A DNA stretch of 6,126 nt from Firmicutes bacterium UBA4882. GTDB taxonomy: Bacteria; Bacillota; UBA4882. Below the pieces are notes generated by a model. It made no database searches. It saw only the letters and a program-made list of their open reading frames with translations, and was not told the DNA's origin. A program made the position numbers and the translations under genes. The DNA lies in the NCBI GenBank assembly GCA_002399265.1, contig DHDG01000032.1, positions 1 to 6,126 of the forward strand, given 5' to 3'. Shown one piece after another: positions 1-5,885 of the stretch. Each line of letters begins with the position of its first letter. Position 1 is the stretch's first letter.

Positions 1-551
1 GCTTGGCGGAAGAGCGTCTACAGACCAAAAAGAAAATCTATCAATTCAACCTCTGTCCACCGGATGACAAAGTGCAACGAGAGCATCTGCTGCGTGCTAT
101 TCTGGGTAAGGCCGGGGTTGACGTCCATATTGAAGCGCCATTCCATTGCGATTATGGCACCAATATTGAGGTTGGCGACTATTTTTTTGCCAACTACCAC
201 TGCATTATCCTGGACACTGCCAAAGTCATTATTGGTGATAACGTGATGTTCGGACCCAATGTCTCGCTTCTGGCTGCGGGGCATCCAGTTCATCCCGAAG
301 CACGCAATAGCGGTTATGAATACGGCATCGGGATTATTATCGGCGATAATGTATGGCTGGGCGGCAGTGTCACCGTTAATCCAGGCGTCCGCATCGGTAA
401 TAATGCGGTGATCGGTTCCGGCAGCGTAGTCGTGAAGGATATTCCCGACAATGTGATCGCCGCCGGCAATCCTTGTAAGGTAATCCGCGCTATTACGGAA
501 GAAGACCGCCGTTATTATTATAAGAATCGAGAGTTTGACGTGGAATGGTAA
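1..551 (+). CDS. Maltose/galactoside O-acetyltransferase-like hexapeptide acetyltransferase (5' partial)
   Basis: Probable acetyl-CoA-dependent sugar O-acetyltransferase of the left-handed beta-helix family (Maa/LacA/NodL group), a cytoplasmic trimeric enzyme that acetylates a sugar hydroxyl. About 182 residues are visible. The N-terminal part resembles the helical Maa cap (AEERLQTKK...). It is followed by HCDYGTNIEVGDYFFANYHC, then imperfect hexapeptide turns (IIGDNV, IIGDNVWLGGSV, VRIGNNAVIGSGSVV) and the typical ending VIAAGNPCKVIR. The AAGHPVHP segment holds the conserved histidine (about visible residue 94) that acts as catalytic base in the family. The family is usually about 185-200 residues, so some 10-20 N-terminal residues probably lie before the window. 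A TTG at position 3 could start the frame but has no visible ribosome binding site, so I treat the gene as cut by the edge. Its last 59 bases overlap the convergent protease gene. The true acceptor sugar cannot be told from sequence. Confidence 0.9.
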   Translation, partial: LAEERLQTKKKIYQFNLCPPDDKVQREHLLRAILGKAGVDVHIEAPFHCDYGTNIEVGDYFFANYHCIILDTAKVIIGDNVMFGPNVSLLAAGHPVHPEARNSGYEYGIGIIIGDNVWLGGSVTVNPGVRIGNNAVIGSGSVVVKDIPDNVIAAGNPCKVIRAITEEDRRYYYKNREFDVEW

Positions 552-1608
552 CCTCCGCCAGCCGGATCAGTTCAACTGGATTGACAATAAACGCCTGACC
601 AAAGGGAGTGGCGCTCTGCTGGCAGAACTTCAGAATCTCAGCAGTTGTTAAGTCAGGGTTTACTTGACAGACAAGGGCCACCAACCCTGCGAAGTATGGA
701 GCGCCTTCACTCATCCCGCCACTGGGGTTAAAGATAAAGCTGTCTGCTGATTGGTAATCCGCAAATGTACGATTATCAATGGGAACGCAGAGTTCTCCTG
801 GATCATACTGTACTCCCTGCTCCCGTTTAAAATAGCAGACTTGATAACTAACCGGATCATTGCGGTCTTTCCCTAAAGGGCACTGGATACCACTTAAGCG
901 GAGTTCATTCAGCAGATCTGCAGTGGTTACGACCGTAATCCCATTTTCAGCAGCTTCTGCGATGGCCTCCATCCAATTTGGCAGTGCGCAGCCCATAGAG
1001 ATTGAGATTACGCGAATCTTGTCACTGTCGGGGAGCTCTTTGTTGTAGGCGATGATCTCCCGGATAATGGGTGGTATGTTATCTGCGTTATCAAGATGTC
1101 CCCCGAAATAATGGATCGTAGCCTCAGGCGCGACTCCAGCGGTTTTTCCAGCAAGGATGCCTACAACCATGGAAGCATGATAAATAGGCTGCTTTTTGTA
1201 GCCGGGCGGTTCCCTATAGAAAGCAATTCTGTCACCGTATTCGGAGTGATCGAGCCGCAAAGAGCCATCAATAATTGCCACTCCCACACCTTTGCCTGTA
1301 ACTCCCCGTGCATGCAGCTCTCTAATACCCAGACCCGGATCTTTTCCCAATTCCATGATGGCGGCCGGGTCAAAGCCTGCGGGGAGTTTGGCTGGTTCAG
1401 GCCATTTGGTCAGACCATCAAATCGCTGTATGTGTAAGACCTCGCAACCGCTCAGGTCGCGGTTCTGTATGGATCTCCCGCGCAAATCACCAAATGCTTG
1501 CAGCGCATCAGAATCTGTAATACATTTGAATATGATGATGCCAGCAATGGAAAGAACAACCAACATGATAAAAAGGGCTGATTTTTTGAAGTGTTTTCGC
1601 TTAGCCAT
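493..1608 (-). CDS. Membrane-anchored S8 (subtilisin-like) serine protease
   Basis: This 371-residue protein has a basic N-terminus (MAKRKHFKKS) and one hydrophobic segment (about residues 11-27), so it is probably anchored with its catalytic domain outside the membrane; no lipobox is seen. The subtilase core starts near residue 90. The catalytic Asp is D114 in VAIIDGS, the His is H144 in YHASMVVGILAG (normally HGTHVAGIIAG), and the Ser is S300 in GMSEGAPYFAG (normally GTSMAAPHVAG). VISISMG (200-206) corresponds to the substrate-binding strand. The usual AAAGN loop carrying the oxyanion-hole Asn reads TTADL (228-232), so Gly-Asn is replaced by Asp-Leu and turnover may be altered. There is no long propeptide; residues 30-90 are unassigned. 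ATG 1608 is the only start in this frame, because an in-frame stop lies 18 nt upstream. Its ribosome binding site is weak. The 3' end overlaps the acetyltransferase gene. Confidence 0.9.
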   Translation of the reverse strand: MAKRKHFKKSALFIMLVVLSIAGIIIFKCITDSDALQAFGDLRGRSIQNRDLSGCEVLHIQRFDGLTKWPEPAKLPAGFDPAAIMELGKDPGLGIRELHARGVTGKGVGVAIIDGSLRLDHSEYGDRIAFYREPPGYKKQPIYHASMVVGILAGKTAGVAPEATIHYFGGHLDNADNIPPIIREIIAYNKELPDSDKIRVISISMGCALPNWMEAIAEAAENGITVVTTADLLNELRLSGIQCPLGKDRNDPVSYQVCYFKREQGVQYDPGELCVPIDNRTFADYQSADSFIFNPSGGMSEGAPYFAGLVALVCQVNPDLTTAEILKFCQQSATPFGQAFIVNPVELIRLAEVTIPRQTLDSYNNNGGLLP

Positions 1609-1659
1609 AACGCATCGCCGCCATTCTCACGCCGTTTTCCAGTTCTCCCGCGATGAACC

Positions 1660-1687
1660 TTGGCGTCAGTTTATTATTGGGTATAGT
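1660..1687 (+). promoter_or_regulatory. Candidate sigma-A promoter of hutD
   Basis: TTGGCG (1660-1665), a 16-nt spacer and TATAGT (1682-1687) form a reasonable sigma-A promoter pointing at the HutD-family gene, with a predicted start near 1694 and a leader of about 73 nt. It faces the protease promoter on the opposite strand, so the two would fire across each other. This is a pattern match without experimental support. Confidence 0.35.
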
Positions 1688-1702
1688 TTCTGAATTACCC
1701 GA

Positions 1703-1730
1703 AATATACCTCCTATCAAGGTACTGTAAA
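1703..1730 (-). promoter_or_regulatory. Candidate sigma-A promoter of the S8 protease gene
   Basis: Read on the minus strand, TTTACA (1730-1725) and TATATT (1708-1703) are separated by 16 nt, each matching the -35/-10 consensus at five of six positions. The expected start point near 1696 would give a leader of about 88 nt before the protease ATG. An AGGAGG sequence lies inside the spacer and so would not be transcribed from this promoter. This is a pattern match only. Confidence 0.45.
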
Positions 1731-1766
1731 TTCATCTATTTTTCGAGTCGGGAGTGAGCACATTCA

Positions 1767-2474
1767 ATGGTCTATCTACACAAGCTGATACCTAAAACAG
1801 CACAAAAGACAACCACTTGGCCCGGAGGAACTACCACTGAACTGGCCGTTTTTCCGGAAGGCTCCAGCTACGCGGCACGCAATTTTCAGTGGCGCCTTAG
1901 TACGGCACTAGTCGCGGCGGCGGAGTCCACTTTTACCGCACTGCCGGGTTGGCATCGTCTGCTGATGGTGTTGAATGGCAGCATGCAACTGACCCACGCT
2001 GGTCACCATCAGGTTACGTTGAGGCCTTTTGAACAGGACGCTTTCAGCGGCAATTGGATTACGCACTGCGCAGGCATGGGACAGGACTTCAATTTGATGC
2101 TGGCGGCCGGGTGGCAAGGTCGTTTGCAGGCTCTTTCCTTGGCAGACGGCGAAAGAACGGGCGCAATGGCGGCAACGGGTGCAGGGACGGTAACTGATGG
2201 GGCAACAGAGGCATTTTATTGCTATGTAGGCGCAGCGCAGGTGAATGAAATCACAATGAACACTGGCGATTTTCTGTTACTGGAGCCGGTGGAAATGCTA
2301 GGGTCGGCTGAAGTGCCAAAGCCGGCAAAGGCTTCACAGCCGTTGGTGGTTAGGATCGCCGCTTGCCATGGACCGGCTAAGCTGATTCGGGCCACCATCA
2401 ATCGCATCGAATCAGATCCGCGCCTCAACAAGTATGGAGATAAAGGAACAAAAACCGCCTCAGCACGGGGGTAA
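1767..2474 (+). CDS. HutD/Ves-family protein
   Basis: This 235-residue protein belongs to the HutD/Ves family of cytoplasmic bicupins. The diagnostic segment is TTTWPGGTTTEL (15-26). It is followed by the first cupin stretch, RLSTALVAAAESTFTALPGW and HRLLMVLNGSMQLT (43-76), and by PFEQDAFSGNW...GMGQDFNLML (87-112), which matches the family's Pro-Phe...Asp-Phe-Asn pattern. In proteobacteria hutD lies in histidine-utilisation operons and is proposed to limit hut expression; E. coli Ves is linked to stress. No hut gene is adjacent here, so the role is open. A GGGAGTGAG ribosome binding site (about 1750-1757) precedes ATG 1767 at good spacing. The protein is longer than the roughly 190-200 residues usual for the family, through a polar tail (about residues 212-235) encoded over the neighbouring gene's terminator hairpin. 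It appears to be a single-gene unit. Confidence 0.88.
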   Translation: MVYLHKLIPKTAQKTTTWPGGTTTELAVFPEGSSYAARNFQWRLSTALVAAAESTFTALPGWHRLLMVLNGSMQLTHAGHHQVTLRPFEQDAFSGNWITHCAGMGQDFNLMLAAGWQGRLQALSLADGERTGAMAATGAGTVTDGATEAFYCYVGAAQVNEITMNTGDFLLLEPVEMLGSAEVPKPAKASQPLVVRIAACHGPAKLIRATINRIESDPRLNKYGDKGTKTASARG

Positions 2475-2511
2475 GCCCGGGCCGAGACGGTGGGATGTTG
2501 CTGAAGCGGTT
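2450..2511 (-). terminator. Rho-independent terminator of the M23 peptidase gene, inside the hutD 3' end
   Basis: Inverted arms lie at 2453-2465 (AACCGCCTCAGCA) and 2499-2511 (TGCTGAAGCGGTT). On the minus strand the single imperfection becomes a G-U pair, so all 13 positions pair. The 33-nt loop can form a further small GC stem. On the minus strand the hairpin ends in a run of Us (about TTTTTGTTCC, including the two Us of the arm), while no T-run follows on the plus strand. It lies about 43 nt past the M23 stop codon and overlaps the last codons of hutD. The long loop lowers certainty. Confidence 0.55.
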
Positions 2512-2554
2512 GGACGAATAGCGTCGGAATGCGGCCGCCTTTGGCTTTTAGTCC

Positions 2555-3706
2555 CTAAATATAATTCAGCGGATTCACGGGTTGGCCGTTCCTGATCACT
2601 TCGAAATGCAGATGCGGGCCGGTGCTGTTACCTGTTGAACCAATTGCTCCGACTTTATTGCCAGTCTTTACTTTTTGACCGACCTTGACACTAATCTTTG
2701 ATAAATGGGCGTATCTGGTCTTTAGTCCGCCTCCATGGTCTACCAGAACCGACAGACCGTAGCCGCCATTCCAACCCGCCTGCACCACAGTACCGCTGGT
2801 GTAGACATAGACGGAGTTGCCATGATTTGCGGCAATGTCCAGGCCCTCATGATACGTTTTACGCCCGGTGATGGGATGAATCCGATTGCCAAAAAGGCTG
2901 GAGATTCTCTTTCCGTTGACTACGCCATAATTAGCGGATCCGCCGCGCGACACCGTCGTTTTGGTGCCAATGCGCACCTGGGCATTCACCGGTTGCCTGG
3001 TAACCGTCTCCGACTTGACATTCAGAGAGTGCTGATAGCCATTCAGCATCGTGATGTCGTAGACAACTTCCTTTTCCCCTTCAATACCTTCTTTGATAAT
3101 CTTCCTTTGACTGGTATACATGGTATTATCTTTGCGGTATTCCACTCTAAAGCCGATTGATTCAGCCACCGTATTTTCCAGCTCCACAATTACGTCCAAG
3201 ACCGGATCCACCGGTTTGATCACCAGCGAATCGCCGGGGTAGATCTTGTCCGGGTCGAGATCCGGATTCAGGATTTCCAGCTCGCCAAGCTCGAGATGGT
3301 GCGTTTTGGTCAAATCCCAAAGATTATCTCCATCTTGAACCTCAATGCGTTGCGTTTCCTCATTGATGGCATAAATCCGCTCTTGAGCATAGGTCAGAGG
3401 ATCCAATTCCTCGGGCTGAACTTCAGTCTCTCTAAATTCTACTTTTTGCAGGAAATAGACATTCTTAATTTGCGCATCCTGATCAACATCAGCTAAGTAT
3501 TGCTGCTGATATTCAGCCAGCATTTGCTCGCAAGTTGTTTTCTCCTCTGCGGCTATGGTAAACCAAAGCTCATTGTTGACTATAAAGTCATATGCCTCTA
3601 CTTTTCTCAGGACCTTGGCAAGCATGAATACGCCAGGTATTAGTGCCAGCGCGATAATTAATGAAATAATTAATGTCAGCGCCGTTTTTTTGGTCAATTG
3701 TGCCAC
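2555..3706 (-). CDS. Membrane-anchored M23 metallopeptidase with LysM and G5-like regions
   Basis: Probable zinc endopeptidase that cuts peptidoglycan cross-bridges outside the membrane. Using the GTG at 3706 it has 383 residues. A membrane segment (about 10-30) is followed by a charged, partly coiled region (40-115). A LysM domain comes next (about 120-164; VQDGDNLWDLTKTHHL...LNPDLDPDKIYPGDSLVI) and binds glycan. A G5-like region follows (about 190-250; RKIIKEGIEGEKEVVYDI...). The C-terminal LytM/M23 domain (about 268-383) has ligands H286 and D290 in HEGLD and H367 in HLHFE, with H334 and H365 as further catalytic histidines, so it looks active. The frame stays open to an ATG at 3874, but those 56 extra residues are Cys/Arg/Pro-rich and put an odd segment before the anchor. 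AGAAGG at 3715-3710 supports the GTG, although the spacing (3 nt) is short; TTG 3697 is an alternative. It is divergent from padR. Confidence 0.9.
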   Translation of the reverse strand: MAQLTKKTALTLIISLIIALALIPGVFMLAKVLRKVEAYDFIVNNELWFTIAAEEKTTCEQMLAEYQQQYLADVDQDAQIKNVYFLQKVEFRETEVQPEELDPLTYAQERIYAINEETQRIEVQDGDNLWDLTKTHHLELGELEILNPDLDPDKIYPGDSLVIKPVDPVLDVIVELENTVAESIGFRVEYRKDNTMYTSQRKIIKEGIEGEKEVVYDITMLNGYQHSLNVKSETVTRQPVNAQVRIGTKTTVSRGGSANYGVVNGKRISSLFGNRIHPITGRKTYHEGLDIAANHGNSVYVYTSGTVVQAGWNGGYGLSVLVDHGGGLKTRYAHLSKISVKVGQKVKTGNKVGAIGSTGNSTGPHLHFEVIRNGQPVNPLNYI

Positions 3707-3806
3707 ACACCTTCTGTCTTTTCTTCTGCTGCAGAGTAACAAAACGGGACATGGCGTCCGTTTGTGATGACAGAGAACCGCCCAAAATAAAAAGGGGGTA
3801 TTCAGT

Positions 3807-3815
3807 ATTCTAACA
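3807..3815 (-). promoter_or_regulatory. Possible extended -10 promoter for the M23 peptidase gene
   Basis: On the minus strand the sequence TGTTAGAAT (3815-3807) fits an extended -10 element (TGnTANAAT). No -35 resembling TTGACA is found 16-18 nt upstream. The start point would be near 3800, leaving a leader of about 95 nt before the GTG at 3706. If this is the true promoter, the ATG at 3874 cannot be used, which agrees with the shorter gene model. The support is weak. Confidence 0.3.
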
Positions 3816-3943
3816 GCAGATTTGCGGATAAGTTCCCGACCTGGCCATGGAATATTCTGCAATTTTCTGGGCAAGACGAGGGCGGGCAGATGGGCTCAAA
3901 CAAATTAATGATCAAATATTGATTAGAAATTAATAATGATATA

Positions 3944-3973
3944 TTGACGATAGTGGGTTATGTACAGTATAAT
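3944..3973 (+). promoter_or_regulatory. Sigma-A promoter of the padR-HAAS operon
   Basis: TTGACG (3944-3949), an 18-nt spacer and a perfect TATAAT (3968-3973) lie just upstream of padR, with a predicted start near 3980. About 45 nt of AT-rich sequence (3901-3943) precedes the -35 and could act as an UP element. That stretch includes the inverted repeat ATCAA-ATA-TTGAT (3911-3923). This is the best promoter match in the window. The predicted start falls within or beside the first AGGAGG, so the leader would be only about 20 nt. Confidence 0.65.
3958..3972 (+). promoter_or_regulatory. Possible PadR operator overlapping the -10 element
   Basis: TTAT (3958-3961) and ATAA (3969-3972) form short inverted arms, and TGTACA (3961-3966) is a perfect 6-bp palindrome between them, all within the spacer and -10 box. 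PadR proteins usually repress their own promoters by binding AT-rich inverted repeats, so autorepression is plausible. The symmetry is short and imperfect, so this is an inference. Confidence 0.25.
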
Positions 3974-3980
3974 ATGCCTG

Positions 3981-3994
3981 AGGAGGTTAGGAGG
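3981..3994 (+). promoter_or_regulatory. Tandem Shine-Dalgarno sequences before padR
   Basis: Two AGGAGG sequences (3981-3986 and 3989-3994) sit in tandem. The second is 5 nt from the padR ATG at 4000. The first is 8 nt from another ATG at 3995, which opens a 9-codon out-of-frame reading frame ending at 4024. The second site supports the choice of ATG 4000 for padR. Confidence 0.6.
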
Positions 3995-3999
3995 ATGCT

Positions 4000-4356
4000 A
4001 TGGAAACTAAAAAAGTTGAGTTGATCGACAACATGGTGCGTGAACTCAGGCGGGGCACAATTGTCATCAGCGTTTTGAGTCAGCTGCAGGATCAGGCATA
4101 CGGCTATAATCTCGTTAACAGTCTTTCTGAAAAAGGATTTAACATTGAAGCCGACACGCTGTATCCGCTGCTGCGCCGCCTTGAAAACCAGGGCTTGCTG
4201 GAATCAAGCTGGGACACTTCCGAATCCAGGCCGCGCAAGTATTACAAAATAAGCGCGCTGGGGCAGGATGTCTATCAAAGCCTGCTTGCAGAGTTCGAGA
4301 ATTTGTATCGTAGTATTACACGATTGACTGGGAGTGAGAATAATGAAACTGACTGA
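4000..4356 (+). CDS. PadR-family transcriptional regulator
   Basis: This small (118-residue) winged-helix DNA-binding protein belongs to the short PadR subfamily. The N-terminal helices (LRRGTIVISVLSQLQDQAYG, about 16-35) lead into YGYNLVNSLSEKGF. The recognition helix is ADTLYPLLRRLENQGLL (51-67), and the wing with the Arg-Pro-Arg-Lys-Tyr-Tyr signature is at 77-82. The single C-terminal helix (86-108) should serve dimerisation. Proteins of this kind act as cytoplasmic dimeric repressors, often of their own operon. ATG 4000 has an AGGAGG 5 nt upstream and a near-consensus promoter before it. The 3' end overlaps the next gene by 14 nt, a typical sign of translational coupling. PadR genes next to HAAS-domain membrane proteins are a recurrent pairing in Bacillota, so the neighbour probably acts in the same sensing pathway. 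The inducer is unknown. Confidence 0.93.
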   Translation: METKKVELIDNMVRELRRGTIVISVLSQLQDQAYGYNLVNSLSEKGFNIEADTLYPLLRRLENQGLLESSWDTSESRPRKYYKISALGQDVYQSLLAEFENLYRSITRLTGSENNETD

Positions 4357-5347
4357 AAAGTACTTGCATGCGGTAAAGAATAGGCTACCGGAAGGCCAGA
4401 GAGTTGACATTGAGCGCGAAATCAGAAGCCTGATTGAGGACATGATCGAAGAAAAAGGCGGCTATAGTCTTGAAACCGAAAAGGCCGTTCTCAAGGAATT
4501 GGGTAACCCGCGTGTGCTAGCTAATAAATATCTGGATCGTGAGGACTACTTAATCGGTCCGCAGTTTTATGATAAATTCCTGTTTGTGCTGAAATTGGCT
4601 GTGATAGTTTCCCTCTTTGGCGTGCTGGTGGCTAGCATAGTGGATGCCGTAAGTAATGGTGTGGCGAACCCGTATGCCTTTGCTGGCACGTTACTGGGTG
4701 AGCTATTGTCGGCCGTGGTGGGAGCAGTTGGCGCAGTGACGCTGCTTTTCGTAGCACTGGAGCGGCAACTGGAGCGGCAGGTCAATAAGGATTTTTTTGA
4801 CAAAATGAACCGGGAATGGGATCCAGAGGACTTGCCCGATATTCCCCAAGACCAAGCGGAATTTGGCAAGACTGGAATTATCGTTGGGCTAGTTTTTAGC
4901 TTTATTTTTGTAATGCTGATCAACTATTTTCCGCACTTATCTGATATCACCATTAATATCAATGGCGTGAAAGTTAGCGCGCCGCTGTTCAATATGGATG
5001 TATATCTGACCTATTTGCCTTACCTCAATCTGGTCCTGGCAGTGCAGATCATTGTCCAGGTCTATAAGCTGATTTACGGTTATTGGAGCTGGGCCGCGGC
5101 GATCTTCAATTTGGCTGCCAATATTCTTGTCGTGGTGGTCATTTTTATGCTAATGGGAAGCACTAATCTGATTAATCAGGATGCTATCGCTTTGGCGCTC
5201 CAGAATATCCCGGCAGATGCAGCAAGGATCGTTACGCAGATCCCGGGCGGCGTGAAGATCGCATTATGGATCATTATCCCGGCGATTACGATCTTTGATT
5301 CCGCGAAGGCCTTATACTATGCCAACAAGTCGCGGAAAGTGTTTTAG
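4343..5347 (+). CDS. HAAS-domain (DUF1700-like) multi-spanning membrane protein
   Basis: This 334-residue protein has an N-terminal cytosolic helical domain (about 1-70) of the HAAS type found beside PadR regulators: MKLTEKYLHAVKNRLP, then an IEREIRSLIEDMIEEKG helix and the typical LGNPRVLANKYL ending (53-64). Six hydrophobic segments follow (about 80-102, 115-139, 177-195, 221-243, 248-271 and 302-318). A charged cytosolic loop lies between the second and third (140-175, with WDPEDLPDIP), and a polar stretch rich in Asn and Ile between the third and fourth (about 199-214) may be external. There is no enzymatic motif. By family analogy it may relay a membrane signal to PadR, but this is inference. 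ATG 4343 is preferred because GGAG at 4331-4334 is 8 nt upstream. The frame also has a GTG at 4334, which would overlap that site. It overlaps padR by 14 nt. Confidence 0.85.
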   Translation: MKLTEKYLHAVKNRLPEGQRVDIEREIRSLIEDMIEEKGGYSLETEKAVLKELGNPRVLANKYLDREDYLIGPQFYDKFLFVLKLAVIVSLFGVLVASIVDAVSNGVANPYAFAGTLLGELLSAVVGAVGAVTLLFVALERQLERQVNKDFFDKMNREWDPEDLPDIPQDQAEFGKTGIIVGLVFSFIFVMLINYFPHLSDITININGVKVSAPLFNMDVYLTYLPYLNLVLAVQIIVQVYKLIYGYWSWAAAIFNLAANILVVVVIFMLMGSTNLINQDAIALALQNIPADAARIVTQIPGGVKIALWIIIPAITIFDSAKALYYANKSRKVF

Positions 5348-5414
5348 CAGGATAATTGGCCAGCCTTCACTAATAATCGTCTTGAGATCAAAAGCTTTTA
5401 TGGAGGTGGCCAAA

Positions 5415-5885
5415 ATGGTGGAGCAGCAACAGATTGACAAATTGCGGAGCGTCTTCGCGGAACTCAAAGAAAAGGCCGGCGTTGATAGTGCTGGTGCCAA
5501 GAAGCTCGAATTGCCAAAGGTTGAGCGCCTCGTGGCCCGCCTGGTGGAGTTTTCCGGGTGTCTGGGGTGTCAGGACTATGTAGTTAAACTGACAGGGCTC
5601 CTTCAAGGGCTGACGGAACGCTTTGAGCAACTGGAACGGTCGGATTATAAGGCGTTAAGCTTGTTGGCACAGGATATTACGACCCATTTGGAAAAGGAGC
5701 ATCAGTTAATCCCAGATGGCTATTACATCGGAACATATATTGCGCTGGGCATGTCATTGGGCTTGATCTTCGGAATGAGCATATTTGACAATCTGCCAAC
5801 GGGTTTGGGGATCGGCTTGAGTCTGGGCGTGGCGATCGGGGCCGGCCTGGACGGCGATGCTAAGAAAAAGGGACGTGTAATATGA
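5415..5885 (+). CDS. Small CxxC/glycine-rich membrane protein of unknown function
   Basis: I do not recognise a named family for this 156-residue protein. The first 100 residues are charged and helical. They include the pair C49/C52 in SGCLGCQDY, which could bind a metal or form a disulfide, though two cysteines alone are not diagnostic. Two hydrophobic, glycine-rich segments follow (about 103-125 and 129-145). The second, GLGIGLSLGVAIGAGLD, has glycines at short regular spacing like glycine-zipper helices that pack or oligomerise in membranes. A basic end (KKKGRVI) would favour a cytosolic C-terminus. GGAGGTGG (5402-5409), ending 5 nt before ATG 5415, decides this start; the frame remains open upstream to 5295, where it would overlap the HAAS gene. 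It follows the HAAS gene by 67 nt with no clear promoter or terminator between them, and it overlaps the next gene by ATGA. Confidence 0.72.
   Translation: MVEQQQIDKLRSVFAELKEKAGVDSAGAKKLELPKVERLVARLVEFSGCLGCQDYVVKLTGLLQGLTERFEQLERSDYKALSLLAQDITTHLEKEHQLIPDGYYIGTYIALGMSLGLIFGMSIFDNLPTGLGIGLSLGVAIGAGLDGDAKKKGRVI

Noticed and set aside
1292..1693. A 133-codon plus-strand open frame running into the protease-hutD gap.
   Set aside because: Most of it is antisense to the S8 protease N-terminus, and its translation shows no domain-like pattern.
1601..1735. A 44-codon minus-strand frame (ATG 1735) whose stop overlaps the protease start by 8 nt, with a protein-like C-terminal half and an AGGAGG in its 5' part.
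   Set aside because: It has no ribosome binding site before ATG 1735, the AGGAGG has no usable start codon at proper spacing, and the likely protease promoter lies inside the frame. It is probably a chance open frame, although coupling cannot be fully excluded.
2531..2538. A GCGGCCGC (NotI) site, considered as a sign of a cloning junction.
   Set aside because: The flanking gene ends and the terminator arrangement are natural, and a single 8-mer in GC-containing sequence is not evidence of a construct.
2735..3160. A 141-codon plus-strand open frame.
   Set aside because: It lies entirely antisense to the M23 peptidase gene, whose LysM, G5 and zinc-ligand motifs are clear. It is a shadow frame.
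3901..3943. An AT-rich stretch with repeated ATTAAT/AATGAT words and an ATCAA-ATA-TTGAT inverted repeat, considered as an attachment site, origin element or operator.
   Set aside because: It is short and directly upstream of a strong -35 box, so an UP element or ordinary AT-rich promoter region is enough to explain it. There is no integrase or replication gene nearby.
5348..5414. The gap between the HAAS gene and the small membrane protein, with the palindrome AAAAGCTTTT (5390-5399), considered as a promoter or terminator.
   Set aside because: No convincing -35/-10 pair and no GC stem followed by a T-run were found. The palindrome is short and AT-rich.
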